Shown piece by piece: positions 60,350 to 64,000 of a stretch of DNA of 64,000 nucleotides. Positions within the stretch are counted from its first letter, which is position 1, and every line of letters starts with the position of its first letter. Source of the stretch: Liolophura sinensis (Eukaryota; Mollusca; Polyplacophora; Chitonida; Chitonidae); the NCBI RefSeq assembly GCF_032854445.1, contig NC_088300.1, positions 15,939,570-16,003,569 on the forward strand, written 5' to 3'. The position numbers were made by a program, and so were the translations under genes. The notes under the pieces are model-generated. The model was not told the DNA's origin. It saw only the letters and a program-made list of their open reading frames with translations, and ran no database searches.

Positions 60350-60530
60350 GGCAGAACTGTGTAAACGGGGCTGCTGTAAGACAAGTGGGGAAGTTGTCAG
60401 TGACTTGCCAATGATTGGTGGCTTACCCCGGTTTCTTTCAGGGGTTACCTACACCCACCTGACAGTACTGACCCATCTTCATATGGGTGATATAATCACG
60501 AGTATGGCGTAAAACAACAGTCAGTCAGTC
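60350..60530 (+). mobile_element. SINE-like element with a (CAGT)n tail
   Basis: The body has no similarity to families A or B, but it ends in CACGAGTATGGCGTAAAACA followed by CAGTCAGTCAGTCAGT. That is the same 3' signature as family B with a different simple tail. No target-site duplication is obvious and the 5' boundary is approximate. Confidence 0.6.
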
Positions 60531-63500
60531 AGTCAAATATCTTACAGGATAAATAAAATGTTAATTGAAACTGATTGTGGAAGAACACCATTTCAGTAGT
60601 TGCTGTGACAACAAAATCGTTCATATTTTATCACTCCAGCCTTCCAAGATTTATTTTCACTAACTTCTGTGCTCTTCAGTTGAAAGAAAACAGGATCAAT
60701 TACTTTTTAAAGTAAATTGGGTTTGCCATCCCTCTAAAGCCTCAAAAATTTCCCTAACAGAAAGCAGAAAGTTTATCAGGGATCATGCACTATGGCTGTA
60801 CTGAAAAGAATTTCCTGTATCAAAATCGACTAAGCTTTAATGGTAATCTGGGACACAATAGTAGGCTGCATTCAAAGTCAGTGCACTGGCATATTTGACA
60901 AACTTTCACCTGAAAACACCTGTTGTCGGAGTCAATTAAAAGGCTAAAATATTGCCTTTGGAGGTTAAACTGAAATTTTATATGGGGAAATCATCCTGCC
61001 TTCAAAACACTTTTCCAGGATGGACTTCCTAGATAGCCGAGCTGAACTCGGCATGCTTTTGTGTCAACTCAGTGCATTGCTATTCTAGGTGCTACCTGCG
61101 TAATTTGCGATTTAATAAGCAATGGCTTGGCAAGATCACAAAAATTTGAGCGTTTCCGCAGATATTTGTGCAGCCAGCCGACTCCGGAACTTCGGAAACC
61201 ATGCCTCAAGCACTCAAGATGTCTGAACTAACGGGTTCCGATGTGGAAGTAACTCTCGGGAATTGGAGGCGAAAAATAACTACGCGTATGTAAGAGATAA
61301 TATGCCGATGGAATTCTAGTGCATAGCGTTGTTTTATTTGACAGAAAATTAAAAATATGGAAAAAAATACTTTACAAAGGACATTTTTAGCCATGGCGCT
61401 TGGTACTGTGGTTTCACAGATGGATGGCGGACATTCCGAGATGCATGGCGGAGCACTAGCTTGGGCTCTGAGTTCGCTTGATGCAGCTTCATTTTTCTGG
61501 TTTTGCTGAAGTGTAGGGTTGTTACATTATGTGACAAAGTAAAGTTAGTAAATGCAATTAACACGTTTCTAGGTTTACCATTAAACTTGTATGTGTACAC
61601 TTCCATGTGTACAGGAGTGGACATTATGAGCCAAAGGGCAGGGTACATGTGCAGTTAGTTACGTCTGAAGTGTACATGTGGCTTGAAGAAAAACATCATA
61701 TATTTACTGTTTAGCTTACAATGAATGTGTATTTCAACCGTGCTCAGCAACATTGCACTTCTCCCTTACGTCTTACAATAGTGTTGTGGTAATAATGTGA
61801 AATCAGAGACAAGTCTGCATGTATCTACTAAAGCAAGAAAGGCTCATTGTATTGTACCCATTAAAAGAGTACTTTCCAATTAATTTAATGGGTATATGGT
61901 TTTACATGTGTGATGACAGTATTAGTATAATATATACGTGTGTACTAGAGTTCTGAGACTTCGGAGTTTTGCATCTGGTTTATTTATTTTACTGGCTCAA
62001 CTATTCTTATTATGCTTCATAAATACTGCATGCGTACTCTTACTGCAATGCATGTACATGCAATGTTCTGAATTGCTTTTGTTTTATTCGAATGATTCCA
62101 TTTGCACAACTGAAGTCACAGAGCCACTGTGCAATGTCGGCCAGTCGGCTACATCCATGTTCAGCTTATCACAAACATTCACTCGCTACTGTCTAAGACA
62201 GGTCCTTCCTGTTAGCCATGCTAGAATTTGGAACAAGGGTCAGGCACAGCTTTAAACTAAAGTTGATTTAAACAGGTCAAGTCACATTGTAAATCTGTGA
62301 AAGAAATCACGTGATTTGATCAGACATCTTGATATAGATATAATAATACATGTATATTTATTATCATAGAACTATTTTTTGGGCTAGGGTACTGGTAATG
62401 AATTCTATGTACCAGTTTTGTGGCCAGTTCTGTTGTGCCACAGTGTGTGGTATGTATCAACATGGTTGGTAGGGTACTATGTATGAAGGATTTCAGGTTA
62501 GTTACCCAGGGTATATGTATCACAGCAGGCTTTTCAGGAGAGTTTGATTTTATCAGCTCATCCTCTATTCTGATTTGAAGGCTGTGTTTCTGTATGTTTC
62601 TGTACTTGTTATCAGCCTGTGATTCAGTGCAGAGGCCAAAGACTGAAAGCAAATACATATCTAAAGCCTACTTTGTCAAGCATGTTCAGTGTATTGGTAT
62701 CTGATTTTAATTATAGTGGACAAGTGGAAAACTTAATTTTTTTTTCTTCTTTTATACTGGTCTGAAGCTCATGTATAAGTATGTCTATATGTGTAATATG
62801 AGTGCATCTTTTGTGATCTGAACTTCTTTGTAACCTAAATGTTCAACATAAATTTACGATACTCCATGATACGCCTTTTATACATTCTCAATAACGTCAC
62901 AAATGGATACGAAACCTGCACTGTACATATATTAGAATATGCCTGTCATGTAACATGTACAGGTGTATTTTATCTCATCTTATGATGTACATATATTGGT
63001 ATATAAAGATTGCTCATCATTGGCTAGTCTGTAGGTTTACCACTCATGGTTGGAAAGATTTTGCTGTCATGGCTTGGGCATTTGTAGATCACACTGTGTG
63101 CAGTATGAATAGTGATTAATAATCATGTTGACTGTTGCATGCTTTTGTCTTCCTGATGACCCTACAGACTAGCCAAGACTCTGCAACATTGGCCTTTGTG
63201 GCAAGACATTGATGCCTCAGTCAGTTAGTCTTATGTTATCTTTTGACACCCACACATTTTACCCCTACTTTGACTAAAGGATATTGTAAGATTAATGATT
63301 TTGGGAAATTCTTAAGCCAGGTGAATAGTAGCCTGGTTGATGTATTTAGGTAGTTTTCACAGGTAAAATATCATCGGAAAAACATTAATTTACCGAGTAA
63401 AAGTGAAAAAGACTTCAGATGGATGAAGGCCTGGTTGGGAAGATAACAGTAGAGGTGTTTTACCCGTCTCACCCTCCACTTGGTAGCCCCCTGTCGAATA

Positions 63501-64000
63501 TTCCTCTTAGTCTAGCAAGACTCTGATAAGCTACTTTTGTATATGTGTTCTGGGTAGCAAGTACCATAGTCTAATTTTAGCCTTGCTTATGCAGGAATAA
63601 ATTAGCCAACTGTTGCTAGAATTCAGTGAGGTTTTTCTTTTAAAAAATGTCAACAGTATTCCAACACATGGATTCCTGTACATTCCACCCTTCAGGCATT
63701 CATAATTTAGCTGTAAAGGGCATGTGCACATGTATACACTGGGCTACACACTGGCCAGGTATATGAGCCACTCACATCCTCCATGCTGTGGGCTGAGGCT
63801 AGCTGGTGGCAGGCGAACTGGTATATCTGCTTTGAGCACTCATTAAATCAGCTTACCTTTCAAGGTCATGTCATAGGTCGGCTCTTGAGAAGGCTTTTAA
63901 CTATGCATCCCCATTTGAATAGTATGGAGATATCCAGTGCATGGGAATGTAGGCTAAAATGTGCCATAACATAATGATATACATGGCTGTTCAGGTAATA

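Larger units (their letters stand above)
50040..64000 (+). other. First intron of the MARK gene, at least 13.9 kb
   Basis: I looked for the short second kinase exon and for any other gene on both strands and found none I could support. Contents are poly-T runs near 52628 and 54980, a tandem duplication and minisatellites at 55571-57180, a pair of dispersed similar segments (58180-58290 and 58690-58800), and a SINE-like element at 60350-60530. A small second exon could have been missed. Confidence 0.6.

Noticed and set aside
61130-61450. Slightly more CpG-rich stretch that might be an alternative MARK promoter
   Set aside because: No start codon, exon or motif cluster could be tied to it.
62320-62658. 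112-codon minus-strand open frame
   Set aside because: Unrecognised and isolated, with no codon bias or flanking signals that I can see. A chance frame is likelier in 14 kb of intron.

Overview
This is a window of animal nuclear DNA. All genes are split by GT-AG introns, the DNA is AT-rich and full of short interspersed elements (SINEs), MITE-like elements and minisatellites, and the proteins are metazoan housekeeping genes. The tRNA-headed SINEs with (CACT)n or (AATAAAT)n tails look like those common in molluscs, so a mollusc or a related lophotrochozoan is my best guess; that is inference.

Layout: (1) 549-8357, + strand: the 3' half of IARS2, the mitochondrial isoleucyl-tRNA synthetase, 12 exons. 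(2) 8358-14135: a convergent intergenic or 3'UTR interval with a 53-bp minisatellite and decayed copies of the last IARS2 exon. (3) 14136-39979, - strand: a complete RAB3GAP2 in 34 coding exons whose phases all join (1378 aa by my count). (4) 39980-40610: a short divergent promoter interval. (5) 40611-45710, + strand: a complete XRCC3 in 7 exons (335 aa). (6) 45711-49838: intergenic DNA and a probable promoter. (7) 49839 onward, + strand: the first coding exon of a MARK/Par-1 kinase, followed by more than 13.9 kb with no exon that I recognise.

The genes do not form a functional pathway (mitochondrial translation, Rab3/Rab18 regulation, homologous recombination, polarity kinase), but their order is informative. 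As I remember the human maps, IARS2(+)-RAB3GAP2(-)-MARK1(+) occurs on 1q41 with the same relative orientations, and XRCC3 lies near MARK3 on 14q32. The window therefore looks like the pre-duplication arrangement.

The most unusual signal is a set of tandem arrays made from pieces of the host genes' own exons. RAB3GAP2 intron 21 holds about 43 copies of an 88-bp unit that is exactly the last 82 nt of exon 21 plus the 6-nt splice donor GTGAGT. Intron 6 holds about 17 copies of a 64-69-bp unit made of the last 23 nt of exon 6 plus its donor and about 41 nt of intron. A 93-bp duplication copies the acceptor side of exon 19, the Walker-A exon of XRCC3 is duplicated with a dead upstream copy, and decayed copies of the last IARS2 exon lie downstream of that gene. 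In both large arrays the copies next to the real exon are clean and the distant ones decayed, and both repeated donors lie within a TTACCTG...CAGGTRA inverted repeat.
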